DNA from: a virus
IMG/VR virus record: IMGVR_UViG_3300030106_005376
Span: 1-33,467 of that record
Direction: 5' to 3' (one strand)
DNA: 33,467 nt
Shown here: positions 15,039-23,131 of the stretch, piece after piece
Position numbering within the stretch: position 1 is the first letter of the stretch
Layout of the letters: each line of letters starts with the position of its first letter
The notes under the pieces: model-generated
What the model was told of the DNA's origin: nothing
Databases searched by the model: none
What the model saw: the letters and a program-made list of their open reading frames with translations, nothing else
Translations under genes and position numbers: made by a program

Positions 15039-15630
15039 TATTTTAGAATATAATGAAAATGGTTTTTTTACGATTAAAAACTTTTTTACTAAAGAACAAA
15101 TGGATTTAGTTAAAAAAGATTTGATGGACATAGCGGATGATAAATATTCTGATATGATTCATCCACATAAAAAGTCAAAAGAAACTAAGAAACTCATTTT
15201 TGATAAAAAACTTAATAAAATTGTAAGACAGATTTTTGATTGTGACTATGACGCTGTCCAAAGTCAATTAAGATATAAACAACCTGGTTCAGATGGTTTT
15301 CCGTTACATCAAGATGATTTTTGGACAAGAGCTGGTTTTGGTAACACTTTAAATGTTTTAGTACATGTGGATGATACCAACGAAGAAAATGGATGTATTT
15401 ATGCATATCCTAAAAGTCACAAACCACCATTTTATAGTGAGAAAGTAAACTTAGAGGCTAAAAGTGGCGACATAACATTTTTACATAATTTTATATTACA
15501 TGGAAGTGATATGAATAAAAGTGATAAATTTAGAACAAATTTATTACTTATGTATGTTAAAAAAAATGTTAAATATAGAGTTGGGGAATCCGCAAAAAGA
15601 AAAAAAATTAATTTGGATGTTTCCATTTAA
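15028..15630 (+). CDS. Phytanoyl-CoA dioxygenase (PhyH)-like Fe(II)/2OG oxygenase
   Basis: A 200-residue protein. It starts NILEYNENGFFTIKNFFTKE, the classic opening of PhyH-family proteins. FPLHQDDFW gives H94 and D96, FLHNFILHGSDMN gives H158, and R169 in FRTNLLLMYV would bind 2-oxoglutarate. The GCIYAYPKSHK segment precedes the distal histidine as expected. It is shorter than most PhyH proteins (250-300). Relatives hydroxylate lipids, amino acids and natural-product sugars. Its position after an SDR repeats the arrangement seen at 12435-14100. A promoter-like gap follows. Confidence 0.78.
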   Translation: MTNNILEYNENGFFTIKNFFTKEQMDLVKKDLMDIADDKYSDMIHPHKKSKETKKLIFDKKLNKIVRQIFDCDYDAVQSQLRYKQPGSDGFPLHQDDFWTRAGFGNTLNVLVHVDDTNEENGCIYAYPKSHKPPFYSEKVNLEAKSGDITFLHNFILHGSDMNKSDKFRTNLLLMYVKKNVKYRVGESAKRKKINLDVSI

Positions 15631-15665
15631 TTTCATATATTTATATATATAATAAAAAGGTTACA
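15631..15665 (+). promoter_or_regulatory. AT-rich promoter-like gap upstream of the Gmd-like gene
   Basis: The 35 bp gap is made only of TTTCATATATTTATATATATAA-type sequence followed by AAAAAGG, a possible ribosome binding site for the ATG at 15666. TATAAT at 15648-15653 is a good -10, but no convincing -35 is present 16-18 bp upstream. It shares the TTxxTATAT core with the other gaps. Confidence 0.35.
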
Positions 15666-16622
15666 ATGAATATATTAATCACAGGAATAACAGGTTTTGT
15701 TGGTAGTCACATGGCTGACTACATTTTAGAGCATACTGATGACCATATTTATGGATTTAAGAGGTGGATGGAGGATACAAAAAACATCGACCATTTAATA
15801 GATAATCCAAGAGTTACATTATTTAGTGGTGATTTAGTTGACTATGCTAGTGTAGATAGAGCAGTTAGACTCTCTAATCCAAATAAAATATTTCATTTTG
15901 CAGCACAAAGTTTCCCTGAATCTAGTTTTAAAAATCCAATCATTACTTTACATACAAATGTTTTAGGGACTACTCATTTATTTGAATCAATAAAGACGAA
16001 TAAATTAAATCCTGTTATCGTTAGTGTATCAACAAGTGAAGTTTATGGTATGCCAAAAGAAGATGAAATACCAATCAAAGAAACAAATCCTATCAGAGCT
16101 GCTAATCCATATTCAATATCCAAAGTTGGACATGATTTAATGTCACAATATTATTACAATGCTTATGGTATGAAGATTATAACTACAAGAATGTTTAGTC
16201 ACGAGGGTGCTCGTAGAGGTAAGGAGTTTGCTGTATCATCATTTGCATACCAAATAGCTAAAGGTGAAAAAAATGGAAACTATGTGGTAAAACACGGAAA
16301 TTTAGATTCAATTAGAACATATAATCATATTGATGATGCCATTGAGGCATATTGGTTATGTTCTGAAAGTGATAGATATGGTGAAATTTATAACATAGGT
16401 GGTGATGAAACCTGTAAAGTTGGTGAGGCACTTGATGAAATGATTAAAAAATCAGATAAACCATTTACAAAAGAATTAGACGAAAAGAGACTTAGACCAA
16501 CAGATATAACTTTACAGATACCATCAACAGAAAAATTTAAGAATCATTTTAATTGGAAACCTAAGAAAACTATGGATGATATTTGGAATGACTTATTAGA
16601 ATATTGGAGAGCTATTGTATGA
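15666..16622 (+). CDS. gmd: GDP-mannose 4,6-dehydratase-like SDR
   Basis: A 318-residue protein. TGITGFVGSHMADYIL binds NAD(P). HFAAQSFPESSF, then NVLGTTHLFESI, VSTSEVYGMP and NPYSISKVGHDLMSQYYYNA follow, with Y149 and K153 intact and the T-S-E catalytic set of 4,6-dehydratases. TRMFSHEGARRG and the GNLDSIRTYNHIDDAIEAYW block match GDP-mannose 4,6-dehydratase (Gmd) and its close relative Rmd. I favour a dehydratase because of the TSE motif. The product would be GDP-4-keto-6-deoxymannose, a branch point for fucose, rhamnose, perosamine and related sugars. Confidence 0.78.
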   Translation: MNILITGITGFVGSHMADYILEHTDDHIYGFKRWMEDTKNIDHLIDNPRVTLFSGDLVDYASVDRAVRLSNPNKIFHFAAQSFPESSFKNPIITLHTNVLGTTHLFESIKTNKLNPVIVSVSTSEVYGMPKEDEIPIKETNPIRAANPYSISKVGHDLMSQYYYNAYGMKIITTRMFSHEGARRGKEFAVSSFAYQIAKGEKNGNYVVKHGNLDSIRTYNHIDDAIEAYWLCSESDRYGEIYNIGGDETCKVGEALDEMIKKSDKPFTKELDEKRLRPTDITLQIPSTEKFKNHFNWKPKKTMDDIWNDLLEYWRAIV

Positions 16623-17422
16623 AAAATGTAATATTTTGGACAGGTATAAAAAACAATTCACCAAATATGGTAGAAAAATATGGTGGTTATGATTGGATGG
16701 ACATATCAAAAAAAAGTTGGGAATATTGGTGTAAAAAAAATGATTGTATTTTTTATCATTATGATAATCCCTCTGAAAAAGATTTAATAGAGTTTAGGGT
16801 TACGTGGCAAAGATGGTTTGATGTTTATAATGAGTTAGAAAAAAATAATATTGATTATGATAAAATATTTGTTGTTGACGCATGTTCAATAGTTAAATGG
16901 GATTGTCCTAACTTTTTTGATTTATGTGATGATAGAATAACAGCTTGGTTGGATAAAGACAATTGGGGATGGATTTATCAAAGTGTTGTTGGTTATAAAG
17001 ATTTCTTTAATACCAATTTATCTTCAAGAGAAATAGTTAATAATTATATAAATGCTGGAGCGGTTATAATTAATAAAAATCATAAAGAATTTTTCGAATC
17101 ACTAAAAGAATTTTATTATGACAATAAAGATAGACTTATAAGTTTACAAGATAAAGAAATAATAAAAGGCACTGACCAAACACCATTTAATTATTGGTTA
17201 CAAATTAAAAATATTAATGTTAATACTTCACTGCCATTTATGTATAACTTAACTCATATGCATAGAAAAAGTATGTTTATGTATAATTGGCAACTTGAGG
17301 ATGATAAAACACCTTATTTTATAAAGTATGGTTATGTTTGGAAATATAACGGCATACCTAAAAATGAAAGAACTAATTTGATGAAACAAACTTGGGATTT
17401 AGTTGGAGGTATGTATGGATAA
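16619..17422 (+). CDS. Putative GT-A glycosyltransferase, tandem copy 1 (degenerate DxD)
   Basis: A 267-residue protein; ATG at 16619 overlaps the Gmd-like stop. It is paralogous to the next gene: both have WxxWCKKNDC near the N-terminus, TWQR in the middle third, IDYxxxxxVDA and PNFF, and INxGxxIxNKxHKxF later. The GT-A metal site is DxD in copy 2 but reads D87-A-C89 here. The layout recalls GT8-like or nucleotide-diphospho-sugar transferase families. No membrane segment is present. With the altered metal site it may use a different donor or be inactive. Confidence 0.62.
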   Translation: MKNVIFWTGIKNNSPNMVEKYGGYDWMDISKKSWEYWCKKNDCIFYHYDNPSEKDLIEFRVTWQRWFDVYNELEKNNIDYDKIFVVDACSIVKWDCPNFFDLCDDRITAWLDKDNWGWIYQSVVGYKDFFNTNLSSREIVNNYINAGAVIINKNHKEFFESLKEFYYDNKDRLISLQDKEIIKGTDQTPFNYWLQIKNINVNTSLPFMYNLTHMHRKSMFMYNWQLEDDKTPYFIKYGYVWKYNGIPKNERTNLMKQTWDLVGGMYG

Positions 17423-17531
17423 AAATATAGTTTTTATACCCTGGATAAAAGATGAAAGTAGAGCTACTCGTTCCTTACCATATAAATATTCAATATCAAG
17501 TTGGAAACAATGGTGTAAAAAAAATGATTGT
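16727..17531 (+). repeat. Tandem paralogous genes sharing an identical 21-bp segment
   Basis: The 21 bases at 16727-16747 are identical to those at 17511-17531; both encode WCKKNDC. Together with further shared motifs in the same order, this marks the two glycosyltransferase genes at 16619 and 17415 as a tandem duplication that has since diverged widely. Confidence 0.7.
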
Positions 17532-18185
17532 GAATTAGTTATAATGGACGAACCAATTTGTCCTGTAAATGAAATGAAAATAACTTGGCAAAGATATTAT
17601 GTATTAGACATATTAGAAAACAGTGGTATAGATTATAACCAAGTGCTTATGGTGGACGCTGATACGATAATACACCCAGACACACCAAATTTTTTTGAAA
17701 TGACTGATGGTAAGTTTACAGCTGTTCATAATGAAGGTTGTTATGATTGGATATGTCGAAGTATTGAAAATTACCATAAACATTTATTTTCTGATATAGA
17801 AATACCATTTGGTTTAAATGAATACATAAATACAGGTTTTTTAATTTTTAATAAATCACATAAACAATTTATAAATAAATTTTTAGAATTTTACAATAAA
17901 AACGCTGACAAAATAAATCAAATACAAGAAACTTTTAAAGTAGGGACTTGTCAATCAGTAATTCAATACTTATTAAAAATTGAAAATGTTGATTTAAATC
18001 TTTTACCATATGAATATAATATGTGTGATTTACCAAGAAAAGAAATATTAGATGAACAATTAACCATGACAAAAGTGGGTTGGATTTATCATTACAATGC
18101 TATTCCAAATAATCACGACGCTAGTTTGACAATGTATTGGATGAAAAAAACCTATGAACATTTATATGGGAACTTAAGTGATTAA
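17415..18185 (+). CDS. Putative GT-A glycosyltransferase, tandem copy 2
   Basis: A 256-residue protein; ATG at 17415 is preceded by GGAGG and lies 8 bp inside copy 1. VLMVDADTIIHPDTPNFFEM gives the D81-A-D83 metal motif followed by the acidic/PNFF stretch seen in copy 1. EYINTGFLIFNKSHKQF and VGTCQSVIQYLL are the later acceptor-side blocks, with a Q where many GT8-like enzymes have DQ. It ends in WIYHYNAIP. The complete DxD suggests that this is the active member of the pair. Confidence 0.68.
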   Translation: MDKNIVFIPWIKDESRATRSLPYKYSISSWKQWCKKNDCELVIMDEPICPVNEMKITWQRYYVLDILENSGIDYNQVLMVDADTIIHPDTPNFFEMTDGKFTAVHNEGCYDWICRSIENYHKHLFSDIEIPFGLNEYINTGFLIFNKSHKQFINKFLEFYNKNADKINQIQETFKVGTCQSVIQYLLKIENVDLNLLPYEYNMCDLPRKEILDEQLTMTKVGWIYHYNAIPNNHDASLTMYWMKKTYEHLYGNLSD

Positions 18186-19923
18186 AATTGGATTAATAGG
18201 TAATGGTAAATGGGGAAAGATACTTCATAAAAATCTTAAAAATAATTATGACGTAAAGTTTGTTTGTAATAGTAAAGATAATTATGAATCTAAACTAAAG
18301 GATGTAGATTGGGTTGTTGTCGCAACACCAGATGACACACATTTTAAAATAGTTAGAAATTGTATATTAGCTAGGAAAAATGTATTTTGTGAAAAACCAT
18401 TAACACCAACTTACCAACAATCTAAGATTTTATTTAGATTCGCAGAAATGTACAATGTTAAACTATACGTAAATGACATACAAAATTATAGACAATACGA
18501 TTATACTTTAATGGAGAATAATTTAATAGAGCGAAGAAAAGGTGGAGGTGGTAGTGTAAGAAATATATTATATAGATTAACTTATCACGATATATATACT
18601 ATATACAAACATATAAAATACTCTCAGATAGACTCTATAATACCAATAGATTTAAAAAATAAATTACATTTTAAAATAAATTTTAACGATATAAATATTG
18701 AGTTTTTGTATGATATAAATGCTGATAATAAAGAACATCATATAAACGGAAATAGTTTAATATCGAGTGATAATATATTACCTATAATGTTCAATAAGGT
18801 TTTTAATCAAGACGTTGATTTTAAACACAATAAAGAAATTAGTTTATACACTAATAAACTTTTAGACGAAATAAACAAAAAATTATTTAAAAAAATAGCA
18901 GTAGTGGGGGGTGGTATATTTGGTTGCACTACAGCTTGGAAGTTTGCAAAAAATGGTTATGATGTAACTCTATTTGAAAAAAATAACGATATAATTACTC
19001 AGGCTTCAAATATTAATCAGTATAGATTACATAGAGGTTATCATTATCCAAGAAGCACAGAAACAGCTATACAATCACAATGGGGTGAAAAGAGTTTTAT
19101 AAAGGAGTATGGTGATTCGATTGTAAACGGAGACATTGAGCATTATTATTGTATAGCTAAAGAGGATAGTTTAGTTTCAGCAGAAGAATATAAAGATTTT
19201 TTAAATAACATTAATTTAAGTTATGAGGAAAAAAAGCTTGACTTTATATACAAAAATGTTGTAGATTTAACTGTAAAAGTAAATGAATATTTATTTGACC
19301 CTAATAAATTAAAACAAATTTGTTGGGACAAATTAGAAAAATATAAAGTAAATGTTAGACTAAATCAAAATGACTTTAAATCTGAATCATTTGATTATGT
19401 GGTAAACGCCACATATTCTAATTTGAACAAATTTTTACCAACAAAGTTACAGAGGGATTATCAATTTGAACTATGTGAGAAACCAGTTATTAAGTTACCT
19501 GAACAATATAAAAACAAGAGTGTTGTTATAATGGATGGTCCTTTTATGTGTATAGACCCATTAGGAGACTCAGGTTTACATGTTATGGGTAATGTTGTTC
19601 ACGCTATCCATAATACTAATGTTGGTAAGTTTCCAGAATATGATGAAAAGTTTGATAAGTTATTAAATAAAGGTATAGTTGAAAATCCTTCGATAACTAA
19701 CATTGATAAATTTATAGAATCAGCAAAAACTTTTTTTGTAGATATTGATAAAGCAAAACATATTGGTTCAATGTTTACATTTAGAACTGTATTACCAAAC
19801 AGAGATAACGATGACGCTAGGCCAACTTTAGTTGAAAATGTTACTGATAAAATATTCAATGTATTTTCAGGTAAAATAGGTACATGTGTTTCATCAGCAG
19901 AAAAATTAATGGAGTGCGTTTAA
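18178..19923 (+). CDS. Fusion: Gfo/Idh/MocA oxidoreductase N-terminus + FAD-dependent DAO-type oxidoreductase
   Basis: A 581-residue protein with a GTG start inside the end of the previous gene. Residues 1-120 are a Gfo/Idh/MocA Rossmann domain: IGLIGNGKWGKILHKNL, VVVATPDDTHF and the E72-K73-P74 motif in VFCEKPLTP. The rest of the MocA substrate domain is reduced (about residues 120-235). From residue 240 a second Rossmann domain begins, IAVVGGGIFGCTTAWKFAKN (G244-G249), followed by RLHRGYHYPRS, typical of DAO-family FAD enzymes; YVVNATYSNL lies near residue 410. It ends in FSGKIGTCVSSAEKLM. Each half normally occurs as a separate enzyme. Together they could carry out paired sugar redox steps, but the substrate is unknown. 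Confidence 0.72.
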   Translation: MIKIGLIGNGKWGKILHKNLKNNYDVKFVCNSKDNYESKLKDVDWVVVATPDDTHFKIVRNCILARKNVFCEKPLTPTYQQSKILFRFAEMYNVKLYVNDIQNYRQYDYTLMENNLIERRKGGGGSVRNILYRLTYHDIYTIYKHIKYSQIDSIIPIDLKNKLHFKINFNDINIEFLYDINADNKEHHINGNSLISSDNILPIMFNKVFNQDVDFKHNKEISLYTNKLLDEINKKLFKKIAVVGGGIFGCTTAWKFAKNGYDVTLFEKNNDIITQASNINQYRLHRGYHYPRSTETAIQSQWGEKSFIKEYGDSIVNGDIEHYYCIAKEDSLVSAEEYKDFLNNINLSYEEKKLDFIYKNVVDLTVKVNEYLFDPNKLKQICWDKLEKYKVNVRLNQNDFKSESFDYVVNATYSNLNKFLPTKLQRDYQFELCEKPVIKLPEQYKNKSVVIMDGPFMCIDPLGDSGLHVMGNVVHAIHNTNVGKFPEYDEKFDKLLNKGIVENPSITNIDKFIESAKTFFVDIDKAKHIGSMFTFRTVLPNRDNDDARPTLVENVTDKIFNVFSGKIGTCVSSAEKLMECV

Positions 19924-20924
19924 TGTTATTAAATAAAAAATATATAATTGGAACACATGTTATGTTTTATGAAGTTGAAATGATTTCAGAATTTGTAGAT
20001 AGTGTTTATAAAGCAATTGAGCAAGTTGATAACAAAAACAATATAACTATTGATTTTTTGTTTAATTTTTCACAATATTTTGAAAAGGTTGACACTAATC
20101 AAATAACAATTGAAGATATTAAAACAAAATTTATAAATCAAGTTGAAAAACTAAGGTCTACAGATGTAAATGTTAGATATAATTTTTATGAAGATGATGA
20201 AAATATTTATACGATTGGTAATTATCGTAGAGATTTAAATTATAATTATTGTGATGATTATGATTTTATCATTTGGGGTGAAAGTGATTGTTTAGTTCCT
20301 TTGGAACTTTTTACTACTTTAGATACCTTATCAAATTATGCGAGTGAGAATAATATAAATAGATATATCACCACGTTTGCTACAAGAAAAATGTGGGACA
20401 ATAGTTGGAGTATTTTAGAACATTCTGATTTTTCTAATTGTAGATTTTACGATATGAAAGAGGAAGGTTGGAAAACCGATAAGTCAAGTATTTGGTATAC
20501 AATGTCATTAGATGAGATGAATGAAATAAATTCAAAATCAAAAGAGTTGGACATCAGAATATCTAATGAACCTAAATTTGATGGTTCTTTATTAATAATA
20601 TCATCAGATTTAATTAGAGCTGGGGTTAATATACCTCACGCTTGTTACGCTTGTGGTGAAGACGCATCATTCGAAAGAATGTGTAAAATAATAATGGGTA
20701 AATCCTACGTTCAATTTATTATCAAAAATATATTAAAGGTTCATAATAGAGTTCATCCAATGAAAAGAGAGTATGTTTTAGGTGAAAAAGAATTTCAAAA
20801 TGTAAAACAAAAAAGAAAATCAAATAATCGTTGGCAAGAATTTCATAAAATATGTGAACATAATTTGTATACATTAGGTGAAAATCAAACGAAATTTAAA
20901 AATGTTGGGGATATAAATGATTAA
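19923..20924 (+). CDS. Putative GT-A glycosyltransferase-like protein
   Basis: A 333-residue protein; ATG at 19923 overlaps the upstream TAA. NKKYIIGTHVMFYEVEMI at the N-terminus and DDYDFIIWGESDCLVP around E120-S121-D122 look like the first strand and DxD-type site of GT-A enzymes. Later blocks include KFDGSLLIISSDLIRAGVNI and ACGEDASFERMCK, where ED-x-x-F is a common catalytic-side motif in GT2-like families. It is long for a simple GT2 domain. The call rests on motif layout plus the cluster context. Confidence 0.5.
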   Translation: MLLNKKYIIGTHVMFYEVEMISEFVDSVYKAIEQVDNKNNITIDFLFNFSQYFEKVDTNQITIEDIKTKFINQVEKLRSTDVNVRYNFYEDDENIYTIGNYRRDLNYNYCDDYDFIIWGESDCLVPLELFTTLDTLSNYASENNINRYITTFATRKMWDNSWSILEHSDFSNCRFYDMKEEGWKTDKSSIWYTMSLDEMNEINSKSKELDIRISNEPKFDGSLLIISSDLIRAGVNIPHACYACGEDASFERMCKIIMGKSYVQFIIKNILKVHNRVHPMKREYVLGEKEFQNVKQKRKSNNRWQEFHKICEHNLYTLGENQTKFKNVGDIND

Positions 20925-21672
20925 ATTTTTAGTTATAGGTGATAGTTGTACAGATGTTCACATTTATGGAAAATGTAATCGATTAAGTCCTGAGGCACCT
21001 GTTCCAATATTAAATCCTATAAAACAAATAAAAAATGGTGGTATGGCTAAGAATGTTAAGTCTAACTTAATTAAAATGGGTGCTGATGTTCAAATTGTTA
21101 CAAATCCAAATAATATAAAAAAAATTAGGTATGTAGATTCACACACCAATGCTATGCTGTTAAGGGTAGATGAAAATGACTTTACAAATAAAGTTTCAAA
21201 TAATGTGTTATCAAAAATACAAAAAAATACTTATGAAGATTTTGAATTTGACGGTTTAATTATTTCTGATTATTGTAAGGGATTTTTAAGTGAGGAAGAT
21301 ATAGAATATTTAATTAAAAATAATAAAAATGTTTTTTTAGATACTAAGAAAATTTTAGGTAAATGGATGTATGATGTTAATTTTGTTAAAATAAATGAAA
21401 AAGAATATGAAAAAACAAAAAGATACATTGATAATGATAAACTTAATAATAGATTAATAATTACAAGAGGGCCTGAGGGTTGTCAATATCAAGATAAATT
21501 ATTTCCAGTCCCACAAGTTGATGGTGTTAAGGATTATTCTGGTGCAGGTGATACCTTTTTATCAGGTTTTGCATATCAATATATGAAAACTAAAAATATA
21601 GAATCTGCTATTAATTATGCTCAAGAATGTGCGACAATAGTCGTTCAAAAACATGGAGTAGCAACAATATGA
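20917..21672 (+). CDS. HldE-N/HldA-like PfkB sugar kinase (heptose kinase type)
   Basis: A 251-residue PfkB-family kinase. FLVIGDSCTDVHIYGKCNRL followed by SPEAPVPIL (24-32) is typical of the kinase domain of HldE (RfaE domain I). GGMAKNVKSNLIKMGA is the substrate-side glycine block, and DYSGAGDTFLSGF at residues 206-218 is the PfkB signature with catalytic D212. It is shorter than HldE-N (about 315 residues), with much of the lid region missing. HldE-N phosphorylates D-glycero-D-manno-heptose 7-phosphate at C1. A HAD phosphatase, a cupin and an HldE-C-type transferase follow in the same operon, which strongly supports a heptose or related activated-sugar pathway. Confidence 0.8.
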   Translation: MIKFLVIGDSCTDVHIYGKCNRLSPEAPVPILNPIKQIKNGGMAKNVKSNLIKMGADVQIVTNPNNIKKIRYVDSHTNAMLLRVDENDFTNKVSNNVLSKIQKNTYEDFEFDGLIISDYCKGFLSEEDIEYLIKNNKNVFLDTKKILGKWMYDVNFVKINEKEYEKTKRYIDNDKLNNRLIITRGPEGCQYQDKLFPVPQVDGVKDYSGAGDTFLSGFAYQYMKTKNIESAINYAQECATIVVQKHGVATI

Positions 21673-21959
21673 TAATTTATGTAGACATAGATAATACTAT
21701 TTGTCATACTGAAAATTCAGATTACAAAAATTCAAAACCAAGACAAGAGCAAATAGATAAAATAAATAAATTACATAATGAGGGACACACGATTATATAT
21801 TGGACAGCTCGTGGTGGACATAGTGGAAAAGATTGGACTGCGTTCACTAGATTACAACTACATAATTGGGGTTGTGAATACACAAGAATTGAAAAAGAGA
21901 AAAAACCATCGTATGATTTGTTCATATGTGACAAGACAAAAAGGATAGAAGAAATATAA
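21669..21959 (+). CDS. Small HAD-superfamily phosphatase
   Basis: A 96-residue protein; ATG at 21669 overlaps the kinase stop. YVDIDNTIC gives HAD motif I (D6 and D8), IIYWTARGG is motif II, and the C-terminal KPSYDLFICDKTKR supplies the acidic motif III/IV region. It is a minimal, capless HAD phosphatase, like small proteins of capsule clusters. In canonical heptose synthesis GmhB, also a HAD enzyme, removes the C7 phosphate after the kinase step; its place right after the kinase suggests that role here. It is much smaller than GmhB (about 190 residues). Confidence 0.72.
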   Translation: MIIYVDIDNTICHTENSDYKNSKPRQEQIDKINKLHNEGHTIIYWTARGGHSGKDWTAFTRLQLHNWGCEYTRIEKEKKPSYDLFICDKTKRIEEI

Positions 21960-22351
21960 TGGGTCATAAAATAAAACCAAAAGTATGTGAAGGTTGTAAA
22001 GTTCCTAAAGGTTGGGGTGAAGAAATTATTATAGAAAATAATGAAATGTATTGTGGTAAACTTTTAATCTTTAAAAAAGGTTGTAAGTTCTCAATGCATT
22101 ATCATTTAATTAAAGATGAAACTTGGTATGTGGATAAAGGTGAATTTCTTTATAGATGGATTGATACAGAAAACGCCGATGTTCATGAGCAAAAACTAAA
22201 ACCAGGTGATGTAGTAAGACAAAGAGTTGGACAACCACATCAGATAGAAGCCTTAACGGAAGGGACTATATTTGAAGTATCAACACAACACTTTGATGAA
22301 GATAGTTACAGAGTGTGGAAAGGAGATAGTCAAAATGAAAGTATGGACTAA
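21959..22351 (+). CDS. Cupin sugar-isomerase-like protein
   Basis: A 130-residue cupin coupled to the HAD gene (TAATG). GWGEEIIIENNEMYCGKLLI followed by KKGCKFSMHYHLIKDETWYV carries cupin motif 1 (HxH, E), and GDVVRQRVGQPHQIEAL carries motif 2 (His). This arrangement is like type II phosphomannose isomerase and related sugar-binding cupins. It sits between the HAD and nucleotidyltransferase genes, where a sugar-phosphate isomerase or epimerase would be useful. Unrelated cupin 3327 has only generic similarity. Substrate unknown. Confidence 0.7.
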   Translation: MGHKIKPKVCEGCKVPKGWGEEIIIENNEMYCGKLLIFKKGCKFSMHYHLIKDETWYVDKGEFLYRWIDTENADVHEQKLKPGDVVRQRVGQPHQIEALTEGTIFEVSTQHFDEDSYRVWKGDSQNESMD

Positions 22352-22730
22352 TGGATGTTTCGATGTTCTACATAGAGGACATTTAGAGTTGTTCAAGTTT
22401 TGTAAACAGATAGCTGGAAGAGATGGTGAGTTTATAGTAGGAATAGATACTGATGAAAAAGTTAAATCGGATAAGGGTAGAAATAGGCCAATAAATAATC
22501 TACAAGATAGAATGGAAATGTTAAATTCAATAGTTTATATTGACAAGGTTATACCATTTAGAAGTGCACAAGAATTAGAGAGATTAGTAAAATGGATACA
22601 TCCTTCTGTTATGGTAATTGGTTCTGATTGGAAAGATAAAGAAGTAATTGGAAAAAAATGGACGGATAGATTAATGTTTTTTGATAGAGTGGGTGATTAT
22701 TCAACAACAAATATATTGGAGAAAAAATGA
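22335..22730 (+). CDS. HldE-C/RfaE2-like nucleotidyltransferase
   Basis: A 131-residue cytidylyltransferase-like protein; ATG at 22335 follows AGGAGAT and lies 17 bp inside the cupin gene. KVWTNGCFDVLHRGHLELF has the HxGH nucleotide-binding motif (H13, H16), and VKSDKGRNRPINNLQDRMEM is the following conserved loop of the RfaE domain II family. VMVIGSDWKD and ILEKK complete the fold. In HldE this domain transfers AMP to heptose-1-phosphate. The kinase and transferase domains are encoded here as separate genes with two other enzymes in between. Confidence 0.82.
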   Translation: MKVWTNGCFDVLHRGHLELFKFCKQIAGRDGEFIVGIDTDEKVKSDKGRNRPINNLQDRMEMLNSIVYIDKVIPFRSAQELERLVKWIHPSVMVIGSDWKDKEVIGKKWTDRLMFFDRVGDYSTTNILEKK

Positions 22731-23131
22731 GTAAACGAAAATATTTACCAACATTAGCTGAACTTATAGATAGATTGTCTATTATACAATTAAAAGAAGT
22801 ATTCATAACAGAGCATAAAGAAGAGTATGCAAAAGAAATAAAAGATATTGTTTATGATATTGACTTAATATTAAAAGATGAAAATGTTAAATTAAGTGGA
22901 AAAGATGTAAGGGCGATTATTGTTTTATCACAAATGAATCTTCATATTTGGCATAATGAGTCCGAAGCTAGAAAAGGCATAAACGCTGGTGAAAATCTTT
23001 TACTTACTCACGGATTAAATGGTATTCGAAACACTTCAAAAAATATCATACAAGAAAATGTTGGTGGTAGAAAAGATTATAAAATAGATTGTATCGCTGA
23101 TGAATTTAAAGATTGGGAGGTTAGTTGGTAA
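22727..23131 (+). CDS. Conserved all-helical protein of unknown function in the heptose module
   Basis: A 134-residue protein whose ATG overlaps the transferase stop. It opens LPTLAELIDRLSIIQLKEVF, a segment I have seen in uncharacterised proteins of phage and bacterial sugar clusters, and is predicted to be helical throughout, with conserved-looking NLHIWHNESEARKG. It has no signal peptide and no standard catalytic motif. The coupling to the nucleotidyltransferase suggests that it works in the same pathway, for instance as a partner or an unrecognised isomerase. No function can be given. Confidence 0.55.
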   Translation: MSKRKYLPTLAELIDRLSIIQLKEVFITEHKEEYAKEIKDIVYDIDLILKDENVKLSGKDVRAIIVLSQMNLHIWHNESEARKGINAGENLLLTHGLNGIRNTSKNIIQENVGGRKDYKIDCIADEFKDWEVSW

